A DNA stretch of 64,000 nucleotides from Bacteriovoracaceae bacterium (GTDB lineage: Bacteria > Bdellovibrionota > Bacteriovoracia > Bacteriovoracales > Bacteriovoracaceae). Below the pieces are notes generated by a model, which was not told the origin of the DNA, ran no database searches, and saw only the letters and a program-made list of their open reading frames with translations. Below, in pieces: positions 22,697 through 32,527 of the stretch (the stretch's first letter is position 1; each line of letters begins with the position of its first letter). The stretch lies in the NCBI GenBank assembly GCA_947441615.1, contig CANEUH010000004.1, forward strand, positions 62,001 through 126,000, read 5' to 3'. Position numbers and translations under genes: made by a program.

Positions 22697-23136
22697 AGTG
22701 GTTTAAAATCCAATGAAACAGAGTTTATACACCAACGCTTTCCTGTTGGGGCCGGGCCATCATCAAAAACATGACCCAAGTGGGAGCTGCATTTAGAGCA
22801 CTGAACTTCCACTCTGTGCATGTTGAAAGAGTAATCATCAATAAGTTTCACATTTTTACTATTCATCACATCTGTAAAACTTGGCCAACCTGAACCCGAA
22901 TCGAATTTTGTGGATGAACTAAAGAGTTCCTGCCCACAAGCGACGCAGATGTAAGTCCCTTTTTCATAATGCTTATTGTATTTTCCCGAAAAGGGAGATT
23001 CTGTGCCACCCAAGCGGCAAACACTATATTGTTCTGGTGTTAATTTTTTCTTCCATTCATCCTGGGGTGAACTCATTTTGTTTTCCGTGTTAGTTGATCC
23101 TAAAAGTGTCATGATTCCAGCAAAGAAGCTTTTCAT
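22693..23136 (-). CDS. msrB: Peptide-methionine (R)-S-oxide reductase MsrB
   Basis: The product is 147 residues from the ATG of MKSFFAGIM (a longer start at 23181 is possible). The domain begins at DEWKKKLTPEQYSVCRLGGTESPFSG and has two zinc pairs (CVAC and CSKC) and the catalytic RWCINSVSLDF. The recycling cysteine position reads YSVC. The N-terminus is short and hydrophobic (MKSFFAGIMTLLG) and may be a signal sequence or anchor. It repairs methionine-R-sulfoxide in proteins. It is followed by apaG with a 4-bp overlap. Confidence 0.92.
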   Translation of the reverse strand: MKSFFAGIMTLLGSTNTENKMSSPQDEWKKKLTPEQYSVCRLGGTESPFSGKYNKHYEKGTYICVACGQELFSSSTKFDSGSGWPSFTDVMNSKNVKLIDDYSFNMHRVEVQCSKCSSHLGHVFDDGPAPTGKRWCINSVSLDFKPL

Positions 23137-23184
23137 GTATGGATTATAACTGCTAGTATACAAAAAGTTAACAAAGGTCATCTC

Positions 23185-24069
23185 TTGAGTTCAATAGAAG
23201 TCTATGGTTTAGCCATCGGTGCCAATCTCGCTTATTCGACAGCAAGCATGATTTTCGCTATTTATGCTAAGCGCTTTTCATCGATGTGGATTAATCAAGT
23301 TAAGGCCTTCATCGCATTTTTGGCGTTCCTTGTGGCGATGGTTGTGACAAAACAAATGGTTTTTGTTTCAACTTCAACTTGGACGCTCCTTGCCTTAAGT
23401 GGATTAAGTGGGCTTTGTATTGGGGACCTTTTTCTGTTTCGCGCCTTTACTACCTTGGGGCCAGCGCGATCTCTAGTCATTTATAGCTTTCAGCCTCTTC
23501 TCTTGGGAATCTACGGTTATTTTTTTCTAGGCCAGTTTTTTACTCTAAACCAAACTCTCGCAGTTATTTGCATGATGATTTGTATTTTTATCTTCATGCT
23601 AGAGCGAAACAAGACAACTGGGGCCTGGGATCTGAGAAGTTTTATTTGGGCCTTTGTTGGAATTGGTCTCGATGCTTTTGGAGTTATGCTGACTAGACAA
23701 GCTTATGAATCCAATCCTTCGCTTGAAACTTTTCAAGTCAATGTCATTCGCTGCATGGGTGCACTGATTGGATTTCTTCTCATTAAGCCCAATAGTTATG
23801 TGACGGCCGCTAGAGATATTTGGAGTTTAAGAAAAAGAGAAATGACTTTAGTTATTGTGGCGTCTATTGGTGGATGTTTTCTTTCGTTAACACTTTATCT
23901 AGCGGCATTAAAGTACGCTCATGTGGGAACTCTCACGGCGATAGCGATTACTGGGCCTGTTTGGGTTTCACTTTTAGAGTGCCTCTATTATCGTCGATGG
24001 CCAAATCCATATCTGATTGGAGCGTTTGCTTTCTTTTTAACTGGTTTTTACTTAATGGTTATTGCTTAG
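23185..24069 (+). CDS. EamA/DMT-superfamily transporter
   Basis: The 294-residue protein has ten predicted membrane helices in two EamA repeats (around residues 5-135 and 150-290), each with the conserved end pattern (LGPARSLVIYSFQPLLLGIYGYFFLGQ and HVGTLTAIAITGPVWVSLLECLYY). Members export amino acids, nucleotide sugars or other small metabolites; the substrate is unknown. The start is TTG at 23185 with no clear ribosome binding site, in the 49-bp gap to the divergent msrB. The 3' end overlaps the next convergent gene by 11 bp. Confidence 0.85.
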   Translation: MSSIEVYGLAIGANLAYSTASMIFAIYAKRFSSMWINQVKAFIAFLAFLVAMVVTKQMVFVSTSTWTLLALSGLSGLCIGDLFLFRAFTTLGPARSLVIYSFQPLLLGIYGYFFLGQFFTLNQTLAVICMMICIFIFMLERNKTTGAWDLRSFIWAFVGIGLDAFGVMLTRQAYESNPSLETFQVNVIRCMGALIGFLLIKPNSYVTAARDIWSLRKREMTLVIVASIGGCFLSLTLYLAALKYAHVGTLTAIAITGPVWVSLLECLYYRRWPNPYLIGAFAFFLTGFYLMVIA

Positions 24070-25429
24070 AAGTTTTGTCTTTGGATTTTTTCTCACCACT
24101 TGTGAGTTCAAGACACTTCATCTCTTCTTTTTTATGTCCTCGGATATGAATCCGAAAGCCTTGAAATGGTTTATACTTTGCCTGATAAAGATTCACGAAT
24201 TCCTTTTCATCTAAAAGATCCATCGGAGAATTTTTAAGGGCCTGTTCTTTAAATATTTTCTCATGACTCTTATACATTGCCTCGACTCTTTCAAGGTATC
24301 CTGGCGTCATTTTAGTCACGAATCTAGTATTGAGATCTCCTTGATCAAAATCAGGGCCAGCAAGTTCTGCTTTTGTTTCAAAACTAATTCCACTCAACTG
24401 AATGTTTGAACTTTTAACTTCATTTAATACTTTACTAGCAAAGAGTGCTCTCTCACTCGCTAAAGAAAGATTTCTCTCATCACTTTTTGGATCAATCACT
24501 TTTTTTCCACCGATGACAGTATTGAATGGAGTTTTTGACGAGCTCGCAGTGACAGAGATATCGGTCACAATCATCTCAGGGTTTGATTTTACAAAATTGA
24601 TAATTTTAACTTTGACTGGCTCAATCTGATCGGCGCCAACAGTACTTCTTCCCTCATCAAAGCTCGTGGGAATGAACTCACTATATAGAGTCACCTTTTC
24701 ATCAACACATTCTTTAATTGGATTTTTTTCTGGAACATAATCTGGATCAAGGCCCACGAAGTAAGACCCTGGCTCATCCAATTCAAGAGCATACTGATGA
24801 ACAATCCCGCTCTGAACGGAATTACAAATGTGAAGATTCTGTCTGTCTTTTCGTAAAATGATATTAAAGAGATCCATCGTCGTATCATTTTTTAATTTAA
24901 CTAACCATTTTCGATAAGTTCCCGCACTAGGCATCCCGTAATTGGCACTTTGGACTCCCTGAAGAGTTGCCTTACGGAACTTCAATTCAACTTCACAATT
25001 TTTATCAAATCCTTTCTCCATCGGAGGAACACTTTTGTAGCCATGACATCCAGGAACGTCTGCTCGAAAAGTCTGGTAATAGTAGATCGATAGTCCTAAG
25101 AGTCTCGCTCGGCAATCATTACCAACTTTTTGACAAGTTTGATCATTAGAAATCTGTAAAAGATCTCTTTGAAAGGAATCTTTCACTTTTGGGTTTTCAA
25201 GAAAAGCTTGTGAGTATTGCTCCTCAACTAACTTAGTAGTTAAGGCCACCATGTTCTTCATCTCTTTGGGAGAAACGGCTTCTTGCTCCTCTTTTAAATC
25301 GGAGCAGCCTCGATAAAGTCGATCTTTGTAATAACTAATCGCATCTGACTTATTTTGAGCACTAAAGAATTCCTGCTGGGCCCAAGAATTGAGACTAAAA
25401 AATATAAAAAAGAGTGAGAGAAATCTCAT
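24059..25429 (-). CDS. Secreted protein of unknown function with OmpA-like segment (456 aa)
   Basis: MRFLSLFFIFFSLNSWAQQ is a signal peptide. The first 170 residues are helical with several cysteines (GCSD, TCQK, NDCRARL, PGCHG, KNC), which suggests periplasmic disulfides. A beta-sandwich-like part follows (LHICNSVQSGIVHQYALELDEPGSYFVGLDP). The segment VKIINFVKSNPEMIVTDISVTASSS and SERNLSLASERALFASKVLNE resembles an OmpA-C/MotB peptidoglycan-binding domain in which the final part is altered. It may be an envelope-associated protein of predators, but no firm family can be given. Confidence 0.6.
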   Translation of the reverse strand: MRFLSLFFIFFSLNSWAQQEFFSAQNKSDAISYYKDRLYRGCSDLKEEQEAVSPKEMKNMVALTTKLVEEQYSQAFLENPKVKDSFQRDLLQISNDQTCQKVGNDCRARLLGLSIYYYQTFRADVPGCHGYKSVPPMEKGFDKNCEVELKFRKATLQGVQSANYGMPSAGTYRKWLVKLKNDTTMDLFNIILRKDRQNLHICNSVQSGIVHQYALELDEPGSYFVGLDPDYVPEKNPIKECVDEKVTLYSEFIPTSFDEGRSTVGADQIEPVKVKIINFVKSNPEMIVTDISVTASSSKTPFNTVIGGKKVIDPKSDERNLSLASERALFASKVLNEVKSSNIQLSGISFETKAELAGPDFDQGDLNTRFVTKMTPGYLERVEAMYKSHEKIFKEQALKNSPMDLLDEKEFVNLYQAKYKPFQGFRIHIRGHKKEEMKCLELTSGEKKSKDKTSKQ

Positions 25430-25515
25430 ACATAGTCCTCTTAATGAGGGCTTATCGGATTTTTGCTGCTCCCCCTAAACATTTTTTAACTACATGTAAT
25501 TACAGAGATTATGTC

Positions 25516-25543
25516 TTGACTTTTCTTCTAAACAAAATATACA
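25516..25543 (+). promoter_or_regulatory. Predicted sigma70 promoter of metH
   Basis: TTGACT (25516-25521) and TATACA (25538-25543) are separated by 16 nt, about 29 nt before the metH start. No B12 or SAM riboswitch-like structure was found in the 142-bp gap. Confidence 0.5.
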
Positions 25544-25571
25544 CTAGAGTATTCAAAATTGAGGGATAGAT

Positions 25572-28500
25572 ATGTCACAACTAGAAAATCTTTTAAAAGA
25601 AAGAGTTCTTATTCTTGATGGTGCGATGGGGACCATGATCCAAAAGTATAAATTAGAGGATCATGACTATCGCGGAGAGCGCTTCAAAGATTGGAAACAT
25701 CCACTGAAAGGAAATAATGATTTATTAGTCCTCACAAAACCTCATGTGATTGAAGAAATTCATAACAAATATCTAGAAAGTGGTGCTGATATTATTGAAA
25801 CAAACACCTTCAGCTGCACTAGAATTTCCATGGCCGATTATCACATGGAAGATCTCGTTCCGGAACTCAACCTTGAGGCCGCAAAAATCGCTCGTCGATG
25901 TGCTGATGAGTTTACAAAGAAAAATCCAAACAAACCTCGTTTCGTCGCTGGCTCCATTGGGCCCACAACCAAAACGGCTTCACTTTCACCAGATGTAAAT
26001 AACCCTGGTTTTCGTGCGGTTGATTTTGATCAACTGGTTTCAAACTACTTTGAACAAACGAAATACCTTGTTGAGGGTGGTGTTGATATCCTTCTCGTAG
26101 AAACAGTTTTTGATACGCTCAATTGTAAAGCTGCTCTCTTTGCCATTGCTGATTACTTTGAAAAAGAAAAGAAAAAACCTCTTCCAGTCATGGTCTCTGG
26201 AACAATCACCGATGCTTCTGGAAGAACACTTTCTGGTCAAACGATTGAAGCCTTTTTATATTCCGTTTCTCACTATCCTCTTCTTTCAATTGGTATTAAT
26301 TGTGCTCTTGGAGCAGAACTCATGAGACCTTATATCGAGATTCTCTCTAAGGAGTCTCCGTTTCATATTTCTGTTTATCCCAATGCGGGTCTTCCCAATG
26401 AATTTGGGCAATACGATGAAACGCCTAACCATATGGCGGGAACACTTAAAGAGTGGTTTAACAACAAGTGGGTCAATATTGTCGGTGGTTGTTGCGGAAC
26501 AACTCATGAGCATATTAAAGCGATTGCTGATGCTGCCCAAGATTCAGCTCCGCGCGCCCTTCCAAAAAATGACCATATTCCTAAGTGGTCAGGACTTGAA
26601 CCACTTAAAATTTTTAACGGATCTAACTTTATTAATATCGGTGAGAGAACGAATCTCACGGGTTCACTTGCTTTTAAAAAACTCATCGTTGAAAAAAATT
26701 ACGACGATGCTCTTCGAGTAGCAAGAGAGCAAGTTGAAAATGGCGCGCAAATCATCGACATCAATATGGATGAAGCGATGATTGATTCAGAAGCCGCGAT
26801 GGTGACATTTGTAAATCTTGTCGCTAGTGAACCAGATATCGCAAAAGTTCCACTTATGATTGATTCGTCAAAGTGGAGTGTTATTGAAGCAGGTCTAAAA
26901 AGAATCCAAGGTAAAGCGATCGTGAATTCACTCTCTCTTAAAGAAGGAGAAGGAAAATTCATCGAGCAGGCAAAACTTGTAAAAAAATACGGTGCTGCCT
27001 GTGTGGTCATGGCCTTTGATGAAAAAGGACAAGCTGATAATCTTGAGAGAAGAATTGAAATTTGTACTCGTGCTTATAAAATTCTCACTGATAAAGTACA
27101 TTTTGCTCCTGAAGATATTATCTTTGATCCAAATATTTTAACGGTCGCGACCGGAATGGAAGAGCATAACAATTATGCTATCGACTTTATCGCTGCGACT
27201 AAATGGATCAAAGGAAATCTCTCCTTCGCGAAGGTTAGTGGTGGTATTTCGAATCTTTCCTTCTCTTTTAGAGGAAATAATCTCGTTCGTGAGGCCATGC
27301 ACTCAGCTTTTCTCTACCATGCCATCAAAGCTGGTCTAGATATGGGGATTGTCAATGCTGGTGCCTTACCCGTTTATTCTGATATCCCTAAGGATCTTCT
27401 TGATCACGTCGAAGACGTGATTTTTAACCGCCGACCAGATGCTACTGAACGCATGATTGAATTTGCCTCAAAAGTTAAATCAGTTGGAAAAGTTGAAAAG
27501 AAAGATGATGAATGGAGAAACCTTCCCGTTGAAAAGCGTCTTGAATACGCTCTTATTAAGGGTATCGTCGATCATATTGAAGCTGATACAGAAGAAGTGA
27601 GAAAGAAAGTCACTCGCCCTCTTGAAGTGATTGAAGGGCCCCTCATGTCAGGAATGAATGTTGTGGGAGATCTTTTTGGGGAAGGAAAAATGTTTCTTCC
27701 TCAAGTGGTGAAATCTGCACGTGTCATGAAGAAAGCTGTCGCTTATCTTCAACCCTACATTGAAGCCGAAAAATCAGGAAAGACTGTAACTCATGCAGGA
27801 AAAATCCTCATGGCAACAGTGAAGGGTGACGTGCACGATATTGGAAAAAATATCGTCGGTGTCGTTCTAGGTTGTAATAACTATGAAGTTATCGATATTG
27901 GAGTGATGGTTCCGTGTGAAAAAATTCTTGAGGAAGCAAAAAAACAAAATGTTGATATGATTGGTCTCTCTGGTCTTATTACACCTTCCCTAGATGAAAT
28001 GGTTCATGTCGCAAAAGAAATGGAGCGACTTAAATTTAAAGTGCCTCTTCTTATCGGTGGTGCAACGACCTCTCGCGTTCATACAGCAGTTAAAATTGAT
28101 CCTCATTACTCTGGATCTATTATCCATGTCGCGGATGCCTCAAGGGCCGTTCCGGTGGTTGAAAAGCTACTCAATAAAAATACAAAAAAGAAAACCCATG
28201 ATGAGCAAAAAGCAGAGTATGAAAAAATGCGAATCGCTCACGCTGCTTCTCAGAAAGAAGAAAAATACCTCACACTTCCTGAAGCGCGCGCCAATAAAGT
28301 TAAAGTTGATTGGGAGAAAACTGACATCAGAAAACCAACAAAGCTTGGTGTTACCGTATTAGAGGATTACCCAATTTCAGAACTTGTTCCCTATATCGAT
28401 TGGACTCCCTTCTTCATGACGTGGAGACTTCGTGGTGCGTATCCCATGATTTTTGATGATAAGGAAGTTGGAGTCGAAGCAAAGAAACTTTTTAATGATG

Positions 28501-29303
28501 CTCAAAATCTTTTAAAAGAAATTGTAAAAAATAAATCCCTTAAGGCAAGAGCGGTCTTTGGCCTATTTCCGGCGAATGCTGTGGGGGATGATATTGAAGT
28601 TTACGCTGTTCAAGATAAAGTTCACGAGTGGACTTGTGACACCCACGGGAAACACTCTAAAACTCTTCAGGTTGGAAATACCAGTAAGCTTGAGGCGACT
28701 CTCCATATGCTGAGATCTCAAAGGCAAATGGAAGAAGCGACTTCTCCGAATCCAAGTCTGTCTGATTTTATTGCACCTAAAGAGCTCGGTAAAACGGATT
28801 ACGTCGGTGCCTTTTGTGTGACGGCCGGAGTTGGTTTAGAGGAATTATCAAAAAAATATGAAAAAGATCACGATGACTATAATGCCATTATGGTGAAGGC
28901 CCTGGCCGATCGCTTAGCTGAAGCCTTTGCTGAACGCCTTCACGAGAAAGTTCGTAAAGAATACTGGGGATATGTTCCAACTGAGGCACTTTCTCGGGAA
29001 GACCTTGTGAGAGAAAAGTACCAAGGGATTAGACCTGCTCCAGGCTATGCTGCCTGTCCTGATCACTTAGAAAAAAAGACTCTCTTTAGGCTTTTAGATA
29101 TTGAAAAGAATATCGGTGTGACTCTTACTCACTCCATGGCGATGGTTCCACCTTCGTCTGTGAGTGGTTGGTATTTTTCTCACCCAGAATCTAGATACTT
29201 TAACGTTGGGAAGATTGGGAAAGATCAGGTTGAAGATTATGCAAAAAGAAAAGATATAAGCCTCTCTGAGATGGAGAAGTGGCTCTCAGCAAATTTATTT
29301 TAA
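25572..29303 (+). CDS. metH: Cobalamin-dependent methionine synthase MetH
   Basis: The 1,243-residue protein has all four modules. An N-terminal homocysteine-binding barrel carries zinc cysteines (NCALG and [10 protein letters not shown]). A pterin-binding domain follows near 345-630 ([26 protein letters not shown]). The cobalamin cap and binding domain has DVHDIGKN near residues 752-759, whose His is the lower cobalt ligand. The C-terminal AdoMet reactivation domain has [12 protein letters not shown] and [21 protein letters not shown]. It transfers the methyl group of 5-methyl-THF to homocysteine. metF follows after 9 bp, so both should be one operon. Confidence 0.97.
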   Translation: MSQLENLLKERVLILDGAMGTMIQKYKLEDHDYRGERFKDWKHPLKGNNDLLVLTKPHVIEEIHNKYLESGADIIETNTFSCTRISMADYHMEDLVPELNLEAAKIARRCADEFTKKNPNKPRFVAGSIGPTTKTASLSPDVNNPGFRAVDFDQLVSNYFEQTKYLVEGGVDILLVETVFDTLNCKAALFAIADYFEKEKKKPLPVMVSGTITDASGRTLSGQTIEAFLYSVSHYPLLSIGINCALGAELMRPYIEILSKESPFHISVYPNAGLPNEFGQYDETPNHMAGTLKEWFNNKWVNIVGGCCGTTHEHIKAIADAAQDSAPRALPKNDHIPKWSGLEPLKIFNGSNFINIGERTNLTGSLAFKKLIVEKNYDDALRVAREQVENGAQIIDINMDEAMIDSEAAMVTFVNLVASEPDIAKVPLMIDSSKWSVIEAGLKRIQGKAIVNSLSLKEGEGKFIEQAKLVKKYGAACVVMAFDEKGQADNLERRIEICTRAYKILTDKVHFAPEDIIFDPNILTVATGMEEHNNYAIDFIAATKWIKGNLSFAKVSGGISNLSFSFRGNNLVREAMHSAFLYHAIKAGLDMGIVNAGALPVYSDIPKDLLDHVEDVIFNRRPDATERMIEFASKVKSVGKVEKKDDEWRNLPVEKRLEYALIKGIVDHIEADTEEVRKKVTRPLEVIEGPLMSGMNVVGDLFGEGKMFLPQVVKSARVMKKAVAYLQPYIEAEKSGKTVTHAGKILMATVKGDVHDIGKNIVGVVLGCNNYEVIDIGVMVPCEKILEEAKKQNVDMIGLSGLITPSLDEMVHVAKEMERLKFKVPLLIGGATTSRVHTAVKIDPHYSGSIIHVADASRAVPVVEKLLNKNTKKKTHDEQKAEYEKMRIAHAASQKEEKYLTLPEARANKVKVDWEKTDIRKPTKLGVTVLEDYPISELVPYIDWTPFFMTWRLRGAYPMIFDDKEVGVEAKKLFNDAQNLLKEIVKNKSLKARAVFGLFPANAVGDDIEVYAVQDKVHEWTCDTHGKHSKTLQVGNTSKLEATLHMLRSQRQMEEATSPNPSLSDFIAPKELGKTDYVGAFCVTAGVGLEELSKKYEKDHDDYNAIMVKALADRLAEAFAERLHEKVRKEYWGYVPTEALSREDLVREKYQGIRPAPGYAACPDHLEKKTLFRLLDIEKNIGVTLTHSMAMVPPSSVSGWYFSHPESRYFNVGKIGKDQVEDYAKRKDISLSEMEKWLSANLF

Positions 29304-29312
29304 AGGATCGTT

Positions 29313-30269
29313 ATGGCAAAGGTAACTGAACATATTAAGAACTCGAAATCGACTCTCTTCTCTTTTGAGATACTTCCACCAAGTACCGGTGAGAGTATTC
29401 AAAAGCTTTTCGATAACATCACTCCCCTTATGGAATTTAAACCTAAGTTCATTGATGTGACTTATCACAGAGAAGAGTATGTGTTTAAAAAAATGCCCAA
29501 TGGGCTTCTTGAACAAAAGTCGATTAAAAAGCGTCCTGGAACCGTTTCCATTTGTGCGGCCCTCATGCACAAGTTTCACGTGGACACCGTCCCTCACATC
29601 ATTTGCGGAGGCTTTACCAAAGAAGAAACAGAGTATGCTCTTATTGATCTGAATTTCCTAGGGATTGATAATGTCCTCGCTCTTCGAGGGGATTGTATTA
29701 AGGGTCAAAAGTCTTTTGAATCTACTCAAGGGGGCCATCATTTTGCGAGTGAACTTGTATCTCAAATTTACTCGATGAATAAAGGCGTATATCTTTCTGA
29801 TGAACTTCAAAACCCAACTCCAACGAAGTTTTGTATCGGAGTCGCTGGGTATCCAGAAAAGCATTATGAGGCGCCGAATTTAAAAACTGATCTTAAGTTT
29901 TTAAAACAAAAAATTGATAACGGTGCTGACTACATCGTGACTCAGATGTTTTTTGATAATAAAAAGTTTTTTGAATTCGTGGATAAATGTCGAGCCGAAG
30001 GGATTAATGTTCCTATTATTCCAGGCCTAAAACCCATTACCAGCAAATCACAAATTTATAACCTCCCTAGAAACTTCTACATCGATATGCCTGAAGAATT
30101 AATCGATGCCATTGATAACTGTAGAAATGATAATGATGTAAAAAATGTGGGAGTGGAGTGGGCGATTGCTCAGTCTAAAGAGCTAGTTAAGCATAATGTT
30201 CCGTGCTTACATTTTTATTCGATGGGAAAATCCACAGCGATTCAACAAATTGCTTCTAAACTTTTCTAA
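29313..30269 (+). CDS. metF: 5,10-methylenetetrahydrofolate reductase MetF
   Basis: The 318-residue TIM-barrel flavoprotein has SFEILPPSTGESIQKLFDNI at the N-terminus with the catalytic Glu, FIDVTYHREE, HIICGGFTKEETEYALIDLNFLGIDNVLALRGD (family core), FCIGVAGYPEKHYEAP and TQMFFDNKKFFEFVDKCRAEGINVPIIPGLKPI. It makes the 5-methyl-THF used by MetH. AAGGATCGTT before the ATG is a fair ribosome binding site, and the gene lies 9 bp behind metH. It is longer than E. coli MetF by about 20 residues, with the extra residues near 70-80. Confidence 0.95.
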   Translation: MAKVTEHIKNSKSTLFSFEILPPSTGESIQKLFDNITPLMEFKPKFIDVTYHREEYVFKKMPNGLLEQKSIKKRPGTVSICAALMHKFHVDTVPHIICGGFTKEETEYALIDLNFLGIDNVLALRGDCIKGQKSFESTQGGHHFASELVSQIYSMNKGVYLSDELQNPTPTKFCIGVAGYPEKHYEAPNLKTDLKFLKQKIDNGADYIVTQMFFDNKKFFEFVDKCRAEGINVPIIPGLKPITSKSQIYNLPRNFYIDMPEELIDAIDNCRNDNDVKNVGVEWAIAQSKELVKHNVPCLHFYSMGKSTAIQQIASKLF

Positions 30270-30272
30270 GCA

Positions 30273-30650
30273 TTACTCGCGCGGGCATTGTTTACAGTCA
30301 TCTTTTTTGATTGAAAGCTCGCGCAGCTCTTCGACTTTTTGATAAAAATAATCTTTTATCTTCTTGCCCTGGTCGTTGTCTAGAAGCCAGGCGAATTTTG
30401 AAACACCCGGAAGTGTGTTCACGAGGTAATCCACGACCTCAGGGCCTTTTAAAATCACTTTATCTTTTGAAATCAGATGAACTTTGAGAAGACAATCTTG
30501 TCTATTAAGCTCAGGGAATTCAATGTAGACGGCCTCATCTCGCGCTGAGACAAAGTTTAAATTTTTATCAAGATGCTCTAAACCTTGTTTAAATCTTAAA
30601 CAAAGAGGACATTCTGGATCATAGAGAATAAGAGGTAATTGGTAATTCAT
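30273..30650 (-). CDS. DCC-family thiol-disulfide oxidoreductase-like protein (DUF393)
   Basis: The 125-residue protein has the DUF393 motif LILYDPECPLCLRFKQGLEHLD near the N-terminus, a variant of DGxCPLC, then FVSARDEA in the place of the family RD motif, and VDYLVNTLPGVSKFAWLL. The C-terminus carries an extra CxxC (CKQCPRE). The family is thioredoxin-like with unproven redox activity. It converges on metF with a 3-bp gap. The phoX gene starts divergently 46 bp upstream of its start. Confidence 0.8.
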   Translation of the reverse strand: MNYQLPLILYDPECPLCLRFKQGLEHLDKNLNFVSARDEAVYIEFPELNRQDCLLKVHLISKDKVILKGPEVVDYLVNTLPGVSKFAWLLDNDQGKKIKDYFYQKVEELRELSIKKDDCKQCPRE

Positions 30651-30696
30651 GTGAGTCTATAATATCATAAGAAAAAAAATTTCCCAGAAGGGCACA

Positions 30697-32241
30697 ATGA
30701 ACCGACGTCATTTTCTACAGTTTCTAGGAGTCTCAGGAGTTTTAAGTTCACTTCCTGGATGCTCAACTTCACCTTTCTCATTTGCCACTCCCGAGCTCCC
30801 TGGTCTCTCGCCTAGTCTTCTAGATCAAGTTCAAACTGCCAGTGGAATTGACCACAAGATTCTTATCCGGTGGGGAGATAAAATAAATACCAAAGAAACT
30901 TTTGGATTTAATAATGACTTTATTGCCTTTCACACTTTAGAAAATGATCGAGCTCTTCTTTGGGTGAACCACGAGTACGTGAGCCCGACGTTCATTAATG
31001 GCCCAGAGAGAACCAAAGAAAATGTGGATAGGGAATTAAAGGAAGTTGGTGGAAGTATCCTAGAAATCAAACATCAAAATCAAAATTGGACTGTGGTCAA
31101 AGACTCTAAATACAATCGGCGCCTTGATGCGAATACAAAGATACCCTTTGCTTGGGATGAAAAAATTGCTGGGAAAGATTTTGGCGTTGGCACGATGGGA
31201 AATTGTGCTGGTGGAAAAACTCCTTGGGGAACCTTTCTCACTTGTGAAGAAAATTATGAAATATTTTGGGGAGACAAAACAAGATCAGGCGAGAAAACTG
31301 AGAGCTGGCTAGGGTGGAATAAAGTTTATCCAAGGTCCCCAGAGCAATATGGCTGGGTCGTTGAAGTAGAACCTAAAACAGGTAAGGCAAAAAAACTCAT
31401 CTCCTTAGGTCGTTGCGCCCACGAATGTGCCGCAGTCACAAAGGCAAAAAATGGCAAAGTCGTGGCCTATACGGGTGATGACAAAAACAACGAGCATCTT
31501 TATAAATTTATATCGAACTCAAATGACTCACTCGATAGAGGAAAACTCTATGTTGCAAATCTTGAGAAAGGTGAATGGATCTCACTTGATATTAATGATC
31601 AGCCAATTCTAAAAAAGAATTTCAAAAATCAAACAGAAATTCAAATCTATGCCAGAGAGGCAGCGAAGCTTATTGGAGCGACCCCTCTTGACCGACCTGA
31701 AGATATTGAATTTGATCCACTCACTGGAAATGTTTTTGTTGCACTTACAAATAATAAAGTTAATAAAAATTATCACGGTAGTATTTTAAAAATTGTTGAA
31801 AATAATAATGATCCAGCATCTCTAAGCTTTAAACATGAGGTCTTTCTCGCCGGTGGAAAAGAGAATGGATTTGCCTGCCCAGATAATATGGTTTTTGATC
31901 CCCAAGGAAATCTTTGGTTCACGACTGATATGGCCGGTGGAGAAATGAACAAGGGACCTTATGAAGGCTTTGGAAATAACGGTCTTTTTGTGTTTATACG
32001 AAATGGTCAACACCAAGGTAAAATCATGCGAGTGGCCTCGGCTCCAGTAGACGCCGAATTCACTGGACCATGTTTCTCTCCGGACTATAAGACACTCTTT
32101 TTATCCGTTCAGCACCCAGGTGAAACAAGTTCATCGGTTGATAAGCTCACAAGTCACTGGCCAGATGGAACCATTCCTAAACCTTCAGTCATTACACTCA
32201 ATGGACCACTACTCGATCAAATTGTTCAGGGGAAAATATGA
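30697..32241 (+). CDS. phoX: PhoX-family alkaline phosphatase, Tat-exported
   Basis: The 514-residue product starts MNRRHFLQFLGVSGVLSSLPGC, a twin-arginine signal with a lipobox-like LPGC. The PhoX (DUF839) pattern is present: WVNHEYVSP, GTMGNCAGGKTPWGTFLTCEENYEIFWG, GWVVEVEPKTG, GRCAHECAAV, YTGDDKNNEHLYKF, ARPEDIEFDP-like LDRPEDIEFDPLTGNVFVALTNN and GEFTGPCFSPD-like AEFTGPCFSPD. PhoX enzymes release phosphate using iron and calcium in the periplasm. The following 2Fe-2S gene overlaps by 4 bp. No Pho box was identified. Confidence 0.9.
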   Translation: MNRRHFLQFLGVSGVLSSLPGCSTSPFSFATPELPGLSPSLLDQVQTASGIDHKILIRWGDKINTKETFGFNNDFIAFHTLENDRALLWVNHEYVSPTFINGPERTKENVDRELKEVGGSILEIKHQNQNWTVVKDSKYNRRLDANTKIPFAWDEKIAGKDFGVGTMGNCAGGKTPWGTFLTCEENYEIFWGDKTRSGEKTESWLGWNKVYPRSPEQYGWVVEVEPKTGKAKKLISLGRCAHECAAVTKAKNGKVVAYTGDDKNNEHLYKFISNSNDSLDRGKLYVANLEKGEWISLDINDQPILKKNFKNQTEIQIYAREAAKLIGATPLDRPEDIEFDPLTGNVFVALTNNKVNKNYHGSILKIVENNNDPASLSFKHEVFLAGGKENGFACPDNMVFDPQGNLWFTTDMAGGEMNKGPYEGFGNNGLFVFIRNGQHQGKIMRVASAPVDAEFTGPCFSPDYKTLFLSVQHPGETSSSVDKLTSHWPDGTIPKPSVITLNGPLLDQIVQGKI

Positions 32242-32522
32242 GAAAAGAAGCGCTCAATTCGAAAATAGAAGTCTACGTTTGTAACTTTAAGCGTGATGGT
32301 GGGGAAAGCTGCTTCGAGCGAGGAGCAAAAGATCTCACAGACAATCTTAAGGCGTGGGCAAAAAAAGATCATCCAAATGAAATTAAGGTGATTCGAGGTG
32401 GATGCCTCGGGAAATGCTCAGAGGGGATAGCTATTTCTTGTTATCCAGAAAGAAAATTACTTTTAGAAGTTGAATTAAAAGACGAAGAAGAAATAAAAAA
32501 GGGCCTCAAAGAGGCCCTTTAG
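32238..32522 (+). CDS. 2Fe-2S thioredoxin-like ferredoxin
   Basis: The 94-residue protein has four cysteines spaced as in thioredoxin-like 2Fe-2S ferredoxins: VYVCN, ESCFERGA and GGCLGKCSEGIAISCYPE. The cluster ligands would be Cys in VCN, ESC, GGC and GKC. It overlaps phoX by 4 bp (ATGA), an unusual partner for a phosphatase. The last codons form a hairpin that serves as the terminator of the opposite gene. A redox or metal-delivery role for PhoX, which needs iron, is a speculation. Confidence 0.85.
   Translation: MRKEALNSKIEVYVCNFKRDGGESCFERGAKDLTDNLKAWAKKDHPNEIKVIRGGCLGKCSEGIAISCYPERKLLLEVELKDEEEIKKGLKEAL
32495..32519 (-). terminator. Intrinsic terminator of the carboxypeptidase gene, inside the opposite coding sequence
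   Basis: AAGGGCCTC (32499-32507) pairs with GAGGCCCTT (32511-32519) around AAA. Read on the minus strand it is followed by six T. It lies within the last codons of the plus-strand ferredoxin gene. Confidence 0.7.
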
Positions 32523-32527
32523 AAGTC

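Noticed and set aside
25430-25571. Cobalamin or SAM riboswitch upstream of metH
   Set aside because: The gap is 142 bp and contains a promoter but no B12-box or SAM-type core.
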